Assembly: GCF_001995255.1 (NCBI RefSeq)
Contig: NZ_MUZR01000008.1
Location: 1 to 64,000, forward strand
Reading direction: 5' to 3'
DNA: 64,000 nucleotides
Source: Thioalkalivibrio halophilus
Lineage (GTDB): Bacteria > Pseudomonadota > Gammaproteobacteria > Ectothiorhodospirales > Ectothiorhodospiraceae
Below the pieces are notes generated by a model. The model was not told the DNA's origin, made no database searches, and saw only the letters and a list, made by a program, of their open reading frames with translations. Every line of letters begins with the position of its first letter. Within the stretch, counting starts at the first letter, position 1. The position numbers and the translations under genes are program-made. This document shows positions 44,951 through 54,310 of this stretch, piece by piece.

Positions 44951-45846
44951 CCCTCGAGCAGTGGCGCATGCTCAAGGCGGTGGTGGATGCGGGTGGTTTC
45001 GCCCGCGCCGCCGAGCGGGTGCACAAGAGCGCCTCCAGCGTGAACCACGCGGTGCAGAAGCTGGAGGAACAGCTGGGGGTCGAGGTTTTCCAGCTGCAGG
45101 GCCGCAAGGCGGAACTGACGCCGGCGGGCCATGCGCTGCTGCGGCGCGCGGAACACCTGCTCGAGGAGGCCGCGGACATCGAGGCCCTGGCCGGCGCGCT
45201 GGCCACCGGCGTGGAATCGGAACTGCACCTGGCGGTGGAGCAGATCATCCCCGCCGCGCGGGTCATCCATGCCCTGGAGGCGTTTTCGCGCGAACAGCCG
45301 GCGACCCGCATCCAGCTGCACGAGGTGGTGCTGGAGGACGGTCCCCAGCGTCTGGAGCAGGGGCGAGTGGACATGCTGCTGGCGCCCCAGGTGCCCTCGG
45401 ATTTCCTGGCGCAGGAAATCGGGGAACAGACCATGGTGTGTGTCGCTCATCCGGGGCACCCGCTGGCGAGGTCGGGTGCGGTGCTCACCCGGCGTGACCT
45501 GCGGCCTCATCGCCAGGTCGTGCTGCGCGATTCGGGTGCCCGTGGCAACGGTGAAGGCGGCTGGCTGGATGCCGATCAGCGCTGGACCGTGGGGCATGTG
45601 TCCACGGTGCTGGAAGTGCTGCGTTCCGGAGTCGGGTTCGCCTGGGTGCCGCTGGACCGTGTGGCGGATGATCTGGCCTCCGGTCGCCTGGCGGAACTGG
45701 TGCTGGAGGCCGGCGGGCGTATGCGGGTGCCGTTCTATCTCACGCTGGCCGACGGTGACGCGGCCGGCGTCGCCGGGCGGGCGCTGGCTGACGCACTGCG
45801 CACGGCCTTTCAATCTTTGCCAACTTCGACCGGGATGGATCCATAA
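44938..45846 (+). CDS. LysR-type transcription regulator
   Basis: A 302-residue LysR regulator with helix-turn-helix at 5-65 (AGGFARAAERVHKSASSVNH, QLGVEVFQLQGRKAELTPAG) and a periplasmic-binding-like sensor. The start at 44938 overlaps the preceding gene. It stands directly before the NAGGN amidotransferase gene (3 bp apart) and could control it or be a co-transcribed partner. Confidence 0.87.
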   Translation: MSRVTLEQWRMLKAVVDAGGFARAAERVHKSASSVNHAVQKLEEQLGVEVFQLQGRKAELTPAGHALLRRAEHLLEEAADIEALAGALATGVESELHLAVEQIIPAARVIHALEAFSREQPATRIQLHEVVLEDGPQRLEQGRVDMLLAPQVPSDFLAQEIGEQTMVCVAHPGHPLARSGAVLTRRDLRPHRQVVLRDSGARGNGEGGWLDADQRWTVGHVSTVLEVLRSGVGFAWVPLDRVADDLASGRLAELVLEAGGRMRVPFYLTLADGDAAGVAGRALADALRTAFQSLPTSTGMDP

Positions 45847-45849
45847 CCC

Positions 45850-47634
45850 ATGTGCGGAATCGCCGGAGAATTCGTCTGGGGCGAGCGACGCGCGAACGCG
45901 GATGCGGTCGCGCGCATGCTGCCCTGTCTGGAACGCCGCGGCCCGGATGCCGATGGCCTGTGGGCCTCGGGCCGGGTGGCGCTGGGACACCGGCGGCTGT
46001 CCATCCTGGACCTGTCGCAGCGGGCGCACCAGCCGATGTTCGACCCCGAAACCGGGTTGTCGCTGGTGTTCAACGGGGCGATCTACAATTTCCGCGCGTT
46101 GCGCAGCGAGCTCGAGGGGCGCGGTCACCGCTTCTTCTCCAGCGGTGATACGGAGGTGATCCTGCGCGGGTATGCCGAATGGGGCGAGGGCGTGGTGGCG
46201 CGGCTGCACGGCATGTTCGCCTTCGCACTGTTCGACGGGGAACACCAGCGCCTGCTGCTGGCGCGCGACCGCATGGGCATCAAGCCCCTGTACCTTGCGC
46301 GCACCGGTGACGGGATCCGTTTTGCCTCCAATACCGCGGCCCTGCTGGCCGGCGGCGGTGTGGATACCGAGCTGGATCCCGAGGGCCTGCACATGCTGTT
46401 CTCGCTGCATGCCGTGGTGCCGGCGCCGCGCACGGTGTTGCGGGGGGTGCGCAAGCTGGAACCCGGTCATTACATCACCATCGATGCGCACGGCCAGGAG
46501 CGCCAGCAGTGCTACTGGCAACTGAACGCCCGACGTCCTGCGGAGGCGGTGAGTGACGCCGAATGGCAGGAACGCATCGAGGCGGGCCTGCGCCGCGCGG
46601 TGCGCCGGCGCCTGGAAGTGGCGGATGTACCGGTGGGGGTGCTGCTGTCGGGCGGCCTGGATTCCAGCCTGCTGGTGGCGCTGGCCATGGAAGAAGGTGC
46701 GCAGGATCTGCGCACCTTTACCGTGGGGTTCGAGGATCAGCCCGAGGAAAAGGGCTCCGAGTTCGAGTATTCCGATCCGGTGGCGGAGCGTTACGCGACC
46801 GATCACCAGGCCACGCTGATCCCCAACGACCAGGTGCTCGCACGGCTGCCGGAGGCCGTGGAGGCCATGGCCGAACCGATGTTCGGGCAGGACGCGGTCG
46901 CATTCTACCTGCTGTCCGAACAGGTCTCGCAGCACGTGAAGGTGGTGCAGTCGGGCCAGGGGGCGGACGAGGTCTTCGGCGGCTATTTCTGGTACCCGCA
47001 GATGGCGGAGGATCGTCACGGCGACTGGGTGGAACGCTTCCGCCGGCACTATTTCGATCGCGATCACCCCGAGATGGCCGAGATGCTGCGCCATCCGCCG
47101 CCGAATGACGTGACCGGGGAGTGGCTGCGCGAACAGTTCCATCGTCTGGAGTCCGACCGCGCGGACTCGTTCATTGATGCGGTGCTGGCGCTGGACGTGA
47201 CCACGCTGATCGTCGACGACCCGGTCAAGCGGGTGGACAACATGACCATGGCCTTCGGCCTGGAGGCGCGGGTGCCGTTCCTGGACCACGAACTGGTGGA
47301 GACCGCCGCGGCGATGCCGCCGCATCTGAAGCTGGGCGACGGCGGCAAGGACGTGCTGCGGCGCATCGCCCGCGGCCGTCTGCCGGACGCGGTGCTGGAC
47401 CGGCCCAAGGGCTACTTCCCGGTGCCGGCGCTGAAATACGTGCGCGGGGATTTCCTCGACTTCATGCGCGACATCCTCAACTCGCGTGCGGCGCGCGAGC
47501 GCGGGCTGTATCAGCCGGCCTACATCGACAAACTGCTGGACGCCCCGGACCAGTATTTCACCCGCATCCAGGGCTCCAAGCTGTGGCACGCGGCACTGCT
47601 GGAGTACTGGCTGCAGGTCCACGTGGATGGCTGA
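45850..47634 (+). CDS. N-acetylglutaminylglutamine amidotransferase (AsnB family)
   Basis: A 594-residue class II glutamine amidotransferase: nucleophile C2 (MCGIAGEFVWG), FNGAIYNFRALRSELEGRGH, HAVVPAPRTVLRG, then the synthetase domain with SGGLDSSLLVALAM and QSGQGADEVFGGYFWYP. The insertion, wording and length match the NAGGN branch (TIGR03104) rather than classical asparagine synthetase. The product, N-acetylglutaminylglutamine amide, is an osmoprotectant. Its usual neighbour, the NAGGN synthetase gene, is not adjacent here. Plain AsnB or another amide-forming role cannot be excluded. Confidence 0.78.
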   Translation: MCGIAGEFVWGERRANADAVARMLPCLERRGPDADGLWASGRVALGHRRLSILDLSQRAHQPMFDPETGLSLVFNGAIYNFRALRSELEGRGHRFFSSGDTEVILRGYAEWGEGVVARLHGMFAFALFDGEHQRLLLARDRMGIKPLYLARTGDGIRFASNTAALLAGGGVDTELDPEGLHMLFSLHAVVPAPRTVLRGVRKLEPGHYITIDAHGQERQQCYWQLNARRPAEAVSDAEWQERIEAGLRRAVRRRLEVADVPVGVLLSGGLDSSLLVALAMEEGAQDLRTFTVGFEDQPEEKGSEFEYSDPVAERYATDHQATLIPNDQVLARLPEAVEAMAEPMFGQDAVAFYLLSEQVSQHVKVVQSGQGADEVFGGYFWYPQMAEDRHGDWVERFRRHYFDRDHPEMAEMLRHPPPNDVTGEWLREQFHRLESDRADSFIDAVLALDVTTLIVDDPVKRVDNMTMAFGLEARVPFLDHELVETAAAMPPHLKLGDGGKDVLRRIARGRLPDAVLDRPKGYFPVPALKYVRGDFLDFMRDILNSRAARERGLYQPAYIDKLLDAPDQYFTRIQGSKLWHAALLEYWLQVHVDG

Positions 47635-47689
47635 ATGCCGTGCCGGAGCGGTCAGGGGATCGGTCAGGGGGGCTGACCTCCTGCGCGTC

Positions 47690-48229
47690 TCAGATTTCCT
47701 TCAGGCGCGGCATCAGCATGGTCAGGTTGCAGGGCATGGTGCGGGCGTCAAGCTGGGCGCGGATCAGCTGGTCCCAGGCCGTCCGGCAGGCCCCGGTGGA
47801 GCCCGGCAGCACGAACACGTAAGTGCCGTTGGCCACGCCTGACAGGGCCCGCGACTGCAGGCTGGAGGTGCCGATCTCTTCGTACGACAGCGCGCGGAAC
47901 AGTTCGCCGAAGCCCTCAATGGTCTTGTCCAGCAGCACCGACACCGCCTCGGGGGTGCCGTCGCGGCCGGTGATACCCGTTCCACCGGTGGTGAGGATGG
48001 CGTCGATCCGCGGATCGGCGATCCAGCGCGAGACCACCGCGCGCAGGGCGTAGATGTCGTCCGGCTGCAGGTCGCGCTCGGCCAGTTGATGGCCGGCGGC
48101 TTCCAGGCGTTGGACCAGGGCATCGCCGGAGCGATCCTCGGCCGCCGAACGGCTGTCGGAGACCGTGAGGACGGCGATATTCAGCGGTGTGGTGACGGCG
48201 TCACCGGTTTCGGGCGCATTGGGGCTCAT
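47690..48229 (-). CDS. moaB: molybdenum cofactor protein MoaB
   Basis: A 179-residue MoaB/MogA-fold protein: [39 protein letters not shown] and [20 protein letters not shown] are family signatures. It takes part in adenylylation of molybdopterin. Divergent from rluB. Confidence 0.92.
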   Translation of the reverse strand: MSPNAPETGDAVTTPLNIAVLTVSDSRSAAEDRSGDALVQRLEAAGHQLAERDLQPDDIYALRAVVSRWIADPRIDAILTTGGTGITGRDGTPEAVSVLLDKTIEGFGELFRALSYEEIGTSSLQSRALSGVANGTYVFVLPGSTGACRTAWDQLIRAQLDARTMPCNLTMLMPRLKEI

Positions 48230-48284
48230 GGCGGGTTCCCGTTGGTGTATCGTGGGCGCCCATCATAAACAGTGGCAGGAGCCG

Positions 48285-49214
48285 ATGCAGGAACGGGTAC
48301 AGAAGGTCCTCGCGGCGCGCGGTCTGGGGTCGCGGCGCGAGATCGAGGGCTGGATCGAACGCGGCGAGGTGCAGATCAACCAGAGCACCGCCGGACTGGG
48401 CGATCGCGTGGGGCCGGATGACGTGATCCGGGTGCGCGGCCGCGTGGTCACGCGACCGGAATATCCGCACCGCTGGATCGCCTATCACAAGCCGGTCGGC
48501 GAGATCTGTTCGCGCTCCGATCCGGAGGGCCGGCGTCCGGTGTTTGCCAGCCTGCCGAAGCTCAAGGGCCAGCGCTGGGTGGCGGTGGGCCGCCTGGACC
48601 TCAATACCTCCGGGCTGCTGCTGTTCACCACCGACGGCGAACTGGCCAATGCGCTGATGCATCCGGGCGGCGCCATGGAGCGCGAATACGCGGTGCGTGT
48701 GCTGGGCCAGGTGCCGGAGGAGACGCAGCGCATGCTGCTGGAGGGCGTGGAGCTGGAGGACGGACCGGCCCGATTTGATGCCCTGGAGGCCGGGGGAGGC
48801 GATGGCGCCAACCAGTGGTATCACGTGATCGTGACCGAGGGCCGCAATCGGCTGGTGCGGCGGCTGTGGGATGCGGTCGGGGTGACGGTCAGCCGCCTGA
48901 TCCGGGTGCGCTACGGGCCGGTGGTGCTGGGGCGCGGGCTGAAATCGGGCGCTGCGCGTGACCTCGAGGTGGGCGAAGTGGCCGCGCTGTATCGCGAGGC
49001 GGGGCTGAATGTGCCGGAGAACCTGCAGCCGCCGCAGAAACGTCGCGGCACACGGCCGAAAAAGAAAAAGGGCGGGGCAGCCGGGGGTCGCGACAAGGGC
49101 GAGGGCTGGAGTTCGTCACGTCCGGGTGCCGGGGCGAAGACCGCCAAATCCGGCAAGCCCGGCGCGCGCCAGGGCAGGGGAGCGCGCGGCGGACGCGGCC
49201 GGCCGGGGCGCTGA
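48285..49214 (+). CDS. rluB: 23S rRNA pseudouridine synthase RluB
   Basis: A 309-residue enzyme: S4 domain at the start (ERVQKVLAARGLGSRREIEG), catalytic VGRLDLNTSGLLLFTTDGEL with the aspartate, and EGRNRLVRRLWDAVG. The last 50 residues are Lys/Arg/Gly-rich and disordered, as often in RluB. CAGGAG precedes the ATG. Confidence 0.91.
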   Translation: MQERVQKVLAARGLGSRREIEGWIERGEVQINQSTAGLGDRVGPDDVIRVRGRVVTRPEYPHRWIAYHKPVGEICSRSDPEGRRPVFASLPKLKGQRWVAVGRLDLNTSGLLLFTTDGELANALMHPGGAMEREYAVRVLGQVPEETQRMLLEGVELEDGPARFDALEAGGGDGANQWYHVIVTEGRNRLVRRLWDAVGVTVSRLIRVRYGPVVLGRGLKSGAARDLEVGEVAALYREAGLNVPENLQPPQKRRGTRPKKKKGGAAGGRDKGEGWSSSRPGAGAKTAKSGKPGARQGRGARGGRGRPGR

Positions 49215-49217
49215 ATC

Positions 49218-49889
49218 ATGACCGACGGGGCTGACACCGCGGCGCCGGACTGTCGCACGGTGCTGGAACGGCTGCATGCGCATTATGGCCCGTTGCACTG
49301 GTGGCCCGCCGAGACCGCGTTCGAGGTCATGGTCGGGGCGGTGCTGACGCAGAACACGGCCTGGAGCAACGTGGAGCGCGCGCTTGCGGCCCTGCGCGAG
49401 GCGGATGCGCTGACGCCGGCAGGGATGGCGGCCCTGGAGCCGGAGGAACTGGCCGAGCGGATCCGCCCGTCGGGGTATTACAACGTCAAGGCCGGGCGCC
49501 TGCGGCACCTGCTGGCGTTCCTCGAGCGGACGGGCGGGATCGAGGCGCTGTCTGCGCTGGAGACCGGAGCACTGCGCGAGGCCCTGCTGGAGGTGAAGGG
49601 CATCGGTCCGGAAACGGCCGATGACATCGTGCTGTACGCCTTCCACCGTCCGGTGTTCGTCGTGGATGCCTACACCCGGCGCCTGTTCGAACGCCTCGGG
49701 CGACCGCATGCGCGGGACGGCTACGAGACGCTGCGGGCCTCGGTGGAGGCCGAGCTGGGTGCGGATACCGTGGCGTTCAACGAACTGCATGCACTGATCG
49801 TGGAACACGGCAAACAGCGCTGCCGGCCACGCCCGCTGTGCGACGGCTGTCCGCTGGGGGATCGCTGTTACGGGGTTGTCACGGGCTGA
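49218..49889 (+). CDS. HhH-GPD DNA glycosylase (MagIII/endonuclease III-like)
   Basis: A 223-residue DNA glycosylase of the endonuclease III superfamily. Helix-hairpin-helix EVKGIGPETADDIVLYAF has glutamate where endonuclease III has its catalytic lysine, followed by aspartate in FVVDAYTRRLF, the pattern of monofunctional MagIII-like enzymes. The C-terminal cysteines C-x6-C-x2-C-x5-C (CRPRPLCDGCPLGDRC) bind a 4Fe-4S cluster. It starts 3 bp after rluB and probably shares its transcript. Confidence 0.83.
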   Translation: MTDGADTAAPDCRTVLERLHAHYGPLHWWPAETAFEVMVGAVLTQNTAWSNVERALAALREADALTPAGMAALEPEELAERIRPSGYYNVKAGRLRHLLAFLERTGGIEALSALETGALREALLEVKGIGPETADDIVLYAFHRPVFVVDAYTRRLFERLGRPHARDGYETLRASVEAELGADTVAFNELHALIVEHGKQRCRPRPLCDGCPLGDRCYGVVTG

Positions 49890-49922
49890 TGCGCCACGCG
49901 AAGCGGCACCGGCGGGTGCGGC

Positions 49923-51362
49923 TCAGAGGGCGTCATCCAGCCGCTGCAGGTGCCGGTACAGGCTGCGCTCGCTGAGCCCCAGACGCGCCGCCAGCGAGCG
50001 CCGGTCGCCCCGGTGTACGGTGGCCGCGTAACGCAGGTATTCGCGTTCCACTTCCTCCAGCGGGCGGATCTCGCCGTCGGCCAGCGCGCGCGGCGGCGGC
50101 AGGTCGCGATCGTCCACGCCTTCGGTCACCTCGGTGCCCAGGTGTTCCGCGCGGATCTCCTCGCCGTCGCTGAGCAGCGCGGCGCGTTCTAGGATATTGC
50201 GCAGCTCGCGGATGTTGCCGGGGAAGGGATAGCGTTCCAGCACCTCGCGCGCCCCCGGACTGAGATACGGGCGGGCCGGCAGTTCGAGACGCTCGAACAG
50301 GGCCTGGGAAAGGATCGGGATGTCCGCCTTGCGTTCGCGCAGCGGCGGTACGCGAATGGGAAAGGTGCTCAGCCGGTAATAGAGGTCCTCGCGAAACTCC
50401 CCTTCGCGGACCAGCTGGCGGAGATCACGGTGCGAGGCACACACCAGGCGGAAATCGGCGCGCCGCGGTTCGGTGCTGCCCACCCGCCGGAAGGTCCGGG
50501 TCTCCAGCAGGCGCAGCAGCTTGACCTGCAGCCCGTGGGGTACGTCGCCGATCTCGTCGAGGAACAGTGTGCCACCGGCGGCGGACTCCACCAGCCCGGC
50601 CTTGGCATGGGTGGCCCCGGTGAAGGCGCCGCGTTCATGGCCGAAGAGCTCGCTTTCGAACAGGGTCTCGGTCAGGCCGGAGCATTCCACCGGCACGAAC
50701 GGGCCTTCCGCGCGGCGGCTCTGGTCGTGCACGGCACGGGCCACCAGCTCCTTGCCGGTGCCCGACTCGCCCTGCAGCAGCACCGATGCCTCGCTGGGCG
50801 CGACCCGGCTGACCAGCCCCAGCATCTCGTTGAAGGCGGCGGACTGTCCGACCAGCCCCTGTTCCCCGGCCTGCGGAGACGAGACCGGCAGATGGTGCAG
50901 GACCTCGATCAGGTAGCGCAGCTTGCCGTCGGAACCGTGGATCGGGAACATCTCGACGTCCACGTGTTCCTTGCCGCGAGCCGTGTGGTGGACGTGCAGC
51001 GTGCGGTTGGGCTTGCCGGTGGCCAGGGTGTCACGCAGAGGGCAGGTCTCGCCTGCTTCATCACAGGGCCGGCGGAAGTCGTGCGAGGCTTCGTAGCAGC
51101 GTTGCCCGTTGCCCCCGGCATCTACCTCGTACAGATGCCGATAGGCATGATTGGCGCCCAGGATGTCGTAGTCCGGCGACAGCAGGATGGCGGGCTCCTG
51201 AAACACGTCGAGGATGCTGACCACCTCGTCGCGGTCCAGGCCGCGTGTCCATTGAGGCACGGATTCTGTGGGCAACTTTTCGTTCACGATGCTGACGGCT
51301 CCGGTGTCCGGGAATGGGTCCCTGCGTGTGGCAGTATCTCCCGTGTTCCCGGTTGGAGTCAT
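49923..51362 (-). CDS. PAS-type sigma-54 dependent activator
   Basis: A 479-residue enhancer-binding protein. N-terminal PAS-like domain ([20 protein letters not shown]) with four cysteines ([20 protein letters not shown]) that may bind metal or a redox cofactor; AAA+ core with Walker [14 protein letters not shown], the sigma-54 loop GAFTGA and Walker [13 protein letters not shown]-terminal Fis-type helix-turn-helix ([19 protein letters not shown]). Start at 51362. It is downstream of cydB on the same strand, after a terminator, so cydAB or the SQR-like gene are possible targets, but no sigma-54 promoter is clear. Confidence 0.88.
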   Translation of the reverse strand: MTPTGNTGDTATRRDPFPDTGAVSIVNEKLPTESVPQWTRGLDRDEVVSILDVFQEPAILLSPDYDILGANHAYRHLYEVDAGGNGQRCYEASHDFRRPCDEAGETCPLRDTLATGKPNRTLHVHHTARGKEHVDVEMFPIHGSDGKLRYLIEVLHHLPVSSPQAGEQGLVGQSAAFNEMLGLVSRVAPSEASVLLQGESGTGKELVARAVHDQSRRAEGPFVPVECSGLTETLFESELFGHERGAFTGATHAKAGLVESAAGGTLFLDEIGDVPHGLQVKLLRLLETRTFRRVGSTEPRRADFRLVCASHRDLRQLVREGEFREDLYYRLSTFPIRVPPLRERKADIPILSQALFERLELPARPYLSPGAREVLERYPFPGNIRELRNILERAALLSDGEEIRAEHLGTEVTEGVDDRDLPPPRALADGEIRPLEEVEREYLRYAATVHRGDRRSLAARLGLSERSLYRHLQRLDDAL

Positions 51363-51394
51363 GTTCCCGCATCGTGTTGCGGTGCTCCGCAAAC

Positions 51395-51426
51395 AAAAAA
51401 CGCCACGAACCCGAAGGTTCGTGGCG
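51395..51426 (-). terminator. rho-independent terminator of the cydAB operon
   Basis: On the minus strand: an 11-bp stem GCCACGAACC with TTCG loop and GGTTCGTGGC, followed by T6. It stands about 100 nt beyond the cydB stop and before the sigma-54 activator gene. Confidence 0.9.
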
Positions 51427-51523
51427 CCTCGTGTCCGCCCCGCAGCGGGCGGTTGCCTGCGAGCCGGGTCCGGAGAGAGAGAGAAAGACCCGGTCGCAAA
51501 CCCTGAACGGTCAGGCAGCGGCG

Positions 51524-52525
51524 CTAGTGGTAACCCGCGTCCGCCGTGACCTTGCCGCGGAAGACCCAGTAGGTCCACGCGGTATAGCCGAGAATGATCG
51601 GGATGATGAACAGCGCCCCGATCAGGATGAAGAGCTGCGCATCCGGGGAGGATGCGGCGTCCCAGAAGGTGTAGTCCGGCGGAACCACGTACGGCCACTT
51701 GCTCACGATCAGCCCCAGGAAGGTGAAGATGAACAGGGCGATCGTGGACACGAAGGGCAGCCCCTCGTGGCGCCGGCGCACCGAGCGCAGGATCTGCCAG
51801 GCCGCCAGCAGCGCCAGGGCCGGAAGGACCCACAGGATCTCGAAGGTGCCCATCCAGCGTTCCATGACCTTGGCATCGATGAACGGCGTGATCGCACTGA
51901 CCAGCCCGAACACCACCAGCACGGCACCCAGCAGCCACGGGGTCACGCGGTAGGCAAAGGCCTGGGTTTCACCCTCGGTCTTGAGGATCATCCAGGTCGC
52001 GCCCAGCAGGGCGTAGCCCGCCATCAGACCCAGACCGGTGAGCACCGTGAACGGGGTCAGCCAGTCCAGCGCGGTGCCGGCGTAGTTCAGCCCGTCCATC
52101 TGGAAGCCCTGGATATAGGCCCCGACGACCGCCCCCTGGGCGAAGGCCGCGACCATCGAGCCGATCGCGAAGGAGGCGTTCCAGCCGCGCCGGGATTTCG
52201 CCGAACTCGCCTTGAAGCGGAACTCGAAGGCCACGCCGCGGAAGATCAGCCCCGCCAGCATCAGGAACACCCCGATGTACAGCGCCGGCAGGAACACCGA
52301 GTAGACCAGCGGGAAGGCCGCCAGCAGGCCGGCCCCCCCGAGGATCAGCCAGGTCTCGTTGCCGTCCCAGACCGGGGCGACCGTGTTCATCATGATGTCG
52401 CGCGACTGCTCGCCGGGGGCGAAGGGGAAGAGGATCCCCACGCCCAGGTCAAACCCGTCCATCAGGACGTAGCCGACCAGTCCGACGGCGATGATCACGA
52501 CCCATACCAGTGTGATATCGACCAT
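51524..52525 (-). CDS. cydB: cytochrome bd-type oxidase subunit II
   Basis: A 333-residue integral membrane protein with about eight helices, starting [20 protein letters not shown] and including [20 protein letters not shown]. It is the partner of the CydA-type subunit; together they oxidise quinol and reduce oxygen. Follows the cydA gene after 4 bp. Confidence 0.93.
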   Translation of the reverse strand: MVDITLVWVVIIAVGLVGYVLMDGFDLGVGILFPFAPGEQSRDIMMNTVAPVWDGNETWLILGGAGLLAAFPLVYSVFLPALYIGVFLMLAGLIFRGVAFEFRFKASSAKSRRGWNASFAIGSMVAAFAQGAVVGAYIQGFQMDGLNYAGTALDWLTPFTVLTGLGLMAGYALLGATWMILKTEGETQAFAYRVTPWLLGAVLVVFGLVSAITPFIDAKVMERWMGTFEILWVLPALALLAAWQILRSVRRRHEGLPFVSTIALFIFTFLGLIVSKWPYVVPPDYTFWDAASSPDAQLFILIGALFIIPIILGYTAWTYWVFRGKVTADAGYH

Positions 52526-52529
52526 GGTT

Positions 52530-53936
52530 TCAGCTCCTTGCGTCAGCGGCAGGGTTGTCGTTGAACGGCGTATCGGCCGCCGACAGCGGGCGCTTGGCGT
52601 GCTGCGGCTCCTGCACCGGGTGGTCCGGCTCCGGACCCTTGCGCACGATGCGCACGATGTAATAGACGCCGGCGGTGAAGACCACGGCATACACCGCGAT
52701 GTAACCCAGCAGACTGAACAGCGCCATGCCGCCGGTCAGCGACGGCGTGAGGCCGGTCGCGTGGTCCATGATTTCGTACACCAGCCAGGGCGCGCGGCCC
52801 GTTTCGGTCACGAACCAGCCGGCCAGCACCGCGACGAACGGCGTCGGGATCATCCAGGTGAGGCCCTTGAGGAAACGCTCCGAGCCGAACAGGTCACCAC
52901 GGAAGCGCAGCCAGGCACTCCACAGGGCGAACGCGATCATCACGAAGCCGATGGCCAGCATGATGCGGAACGACCAGAAGGTGATGCCGACCGGGGGACG
53001 TTCTTCGGCGGGCACTTCGTTCAGCCCGGGCACCTCGCCGTCCAGCTCGTGGGTCAGCACCAGCGAAGCCATGTTGGGCAGGCCGATCTCGAGGTGGTTG
53101 GTCTCGTTGGCCGAATCCGGGATGGCGAACAGCAGGAACGGTGCCCCGCGTTCGGTCTCCCAGACCCCTTCCATTGCCGCCACCTTGGTCGGCTGGTGCT
53201 CGAAGGTGTTGAGGCCGTGGATGTCACCCACCACCAGCTGGGCCGGGGCGGCGAACAGCAGGATCCACATGGTGGTCCCCAGCGCCTTGCGGTTCATCTC
53301 GACGTGCTTGTTGCGCAGCAGGTAGTAGGCGGAGACGCCCGCCACCACGAAGCCGGCGGTCAGCAGCGAGGCCAGACCCATGTGGAAGAAACGCGGCCAG
53401 AAGCTGGGGTTGAAGATCGCCTCGGCCCACGAGGTGACCTGGAACACGCCGTCAACCAGTTCGAGGCCGGCCGGGGTCTGCATCCAGCTGTTGGCCACCA
53501 GGATCCAGAACGAGGAGATGAAGGTACCCAGCGCCACCATCAGCGCGGCGAACACATGCACGCCCTGCGGGACACGGTCACGCCCGAACAGCAGTACGCC
53601 GAGGAATGCCGCCTCCAGGAAGAATGCGGTGATCACCTCGTAGGACAGCACCGGCCCGAGGAAATTGGCCGTGGCATAGGAGAACACGCTCCAGTTTGTG
53701 CCGAACTGGAAGGACATCACGATCCCGGAGACCACCCCCATGCCGAACACGACCGCGAAGATCTTGATCCAGAACTTCGAGATCCGGGTGTACAGGGCGT
53801 CGCCGGTCTGCCAGGCCCGGAATTCCAGGAAGGCGATGAACGAGGCGAGCCCGATGGTGAATACCGGGAACAGTGCGTGAAATGACACGACGAATGCGAA
53901 CTGCAGTCGTGACAGGAGTAAGGGGTCAAGCTCCAT
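52530..53936 (-). CDS. cydA: cytochrome bd-type oxidase subunit I (CydA/CioA)
   Basis: A 468-residue subunit carrying the haems. Starts ELDPLLLSRLQFAFVVSFHA; haem ligands lie in SRLQFAFVVSFHALF and the VLSYEVITAFFLEAAFLGVL segment with GWFVTETGRAPW near 390. The Q-loop is short, as in cyanide-insensitive CioA. Such oxidases stay active in sulfide, in keeping with the divergent SQR-like gene. C-terminal tail is polar. Confidence 0.92.
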   Translation of the reverse strand: MELDPLLLSRLQFAFVVSFHALFPVFTIGLASFIAFLEFRAWQTGDALYTRISKFWIKIFAVVFGMGVVSGIVMSFQFGTNWSVFSYATANFLGPVLSYEVITAFFLEAAFLGVLLFGRDRVPQGVHVFAALMVALGTFISSFWILVANSWMQTPAGLELVDGVFQVTSWAEAIFNPSFWPRFFHMGLASLLTAGFVVAGVSAYYLLRNKHVEMNRKALGTTMWILLFAAPAQLVVGDIHGLNTFEHQPTKVAAMEGVWETERGAPFLLFAIPDSANETNHLEIGLPNMASLVLTHELDGEVPGLNEVPAEERPPVGITFWSFRIMLAIGFVMIAFALWSAWLRFRGDLFGSERFLKGLTWMIPTPFVAVLAGWFVTETGRAPWLVYEIMDHATGLTPSLTGGMALFSLLGYIAVYAVVFTAGVYYIVRIVRKGPEPDHPVQEPQHAKRPLSAADTPFNDNPAADARS

Positions 53937-54310
53937 GGCATTGCCTCCGTGAACGATTGAGAGAGGACGCGCTGTGCGTTCCGCCCGGATGACAATCAAG
54001 TTGCGTGCCAGTTCTCGCTTTGGGGTGCGTGTTCGCGCTGCGACGCGGTTTGCGGCTGCACCCCGCGGGGAACAGGGAATCCCCGGGGTGTTGTGCATGC
54101 CGCACATGACAGTCTAGAACATTGAAGTGACACTCACGGCAGACAAAGCCTCCGGAGTCGGGGGGGCGAGGGGCGCGGAATGCGGTTTTTGCGGGTTTTG
54201 TGGCACTGGCACGAAATCTGTATGTCAGAACGGCTGAAGCGCGGCGCCACCGGCGACCGCTCCGAAAAAAGACGCCCCGCGGGATGACGGGGTCGCGAGG
54301 AGGCATACAC
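53937..54310. promoter_or_regulatory. divergent promoter region of cydAB and SQR-like gene
   Basis: 374 bp with no gene. Both genes must be controlled from here. I searched by eye for a sigma-54 site: TGGCACGAAATCTGT (near 54210) has the GG element but GT instead of the needed GC, so I do not call it. GAGGAGG precedes the right-hand gene. Confidence 0.4.

Noticed and set aside
49218-49889. True endonuclease III (nth)
   Set aside because: The helix-hairpin-helix has glutamate in place of the catalytic lysine, so a monofunctional glycosylase is more likely.
54195-54225. Sigma-54 promoter before the SQR-like gene
   Set aside because: The -24 GG element is present but the -12 GC is GT, an element that rarely varies.
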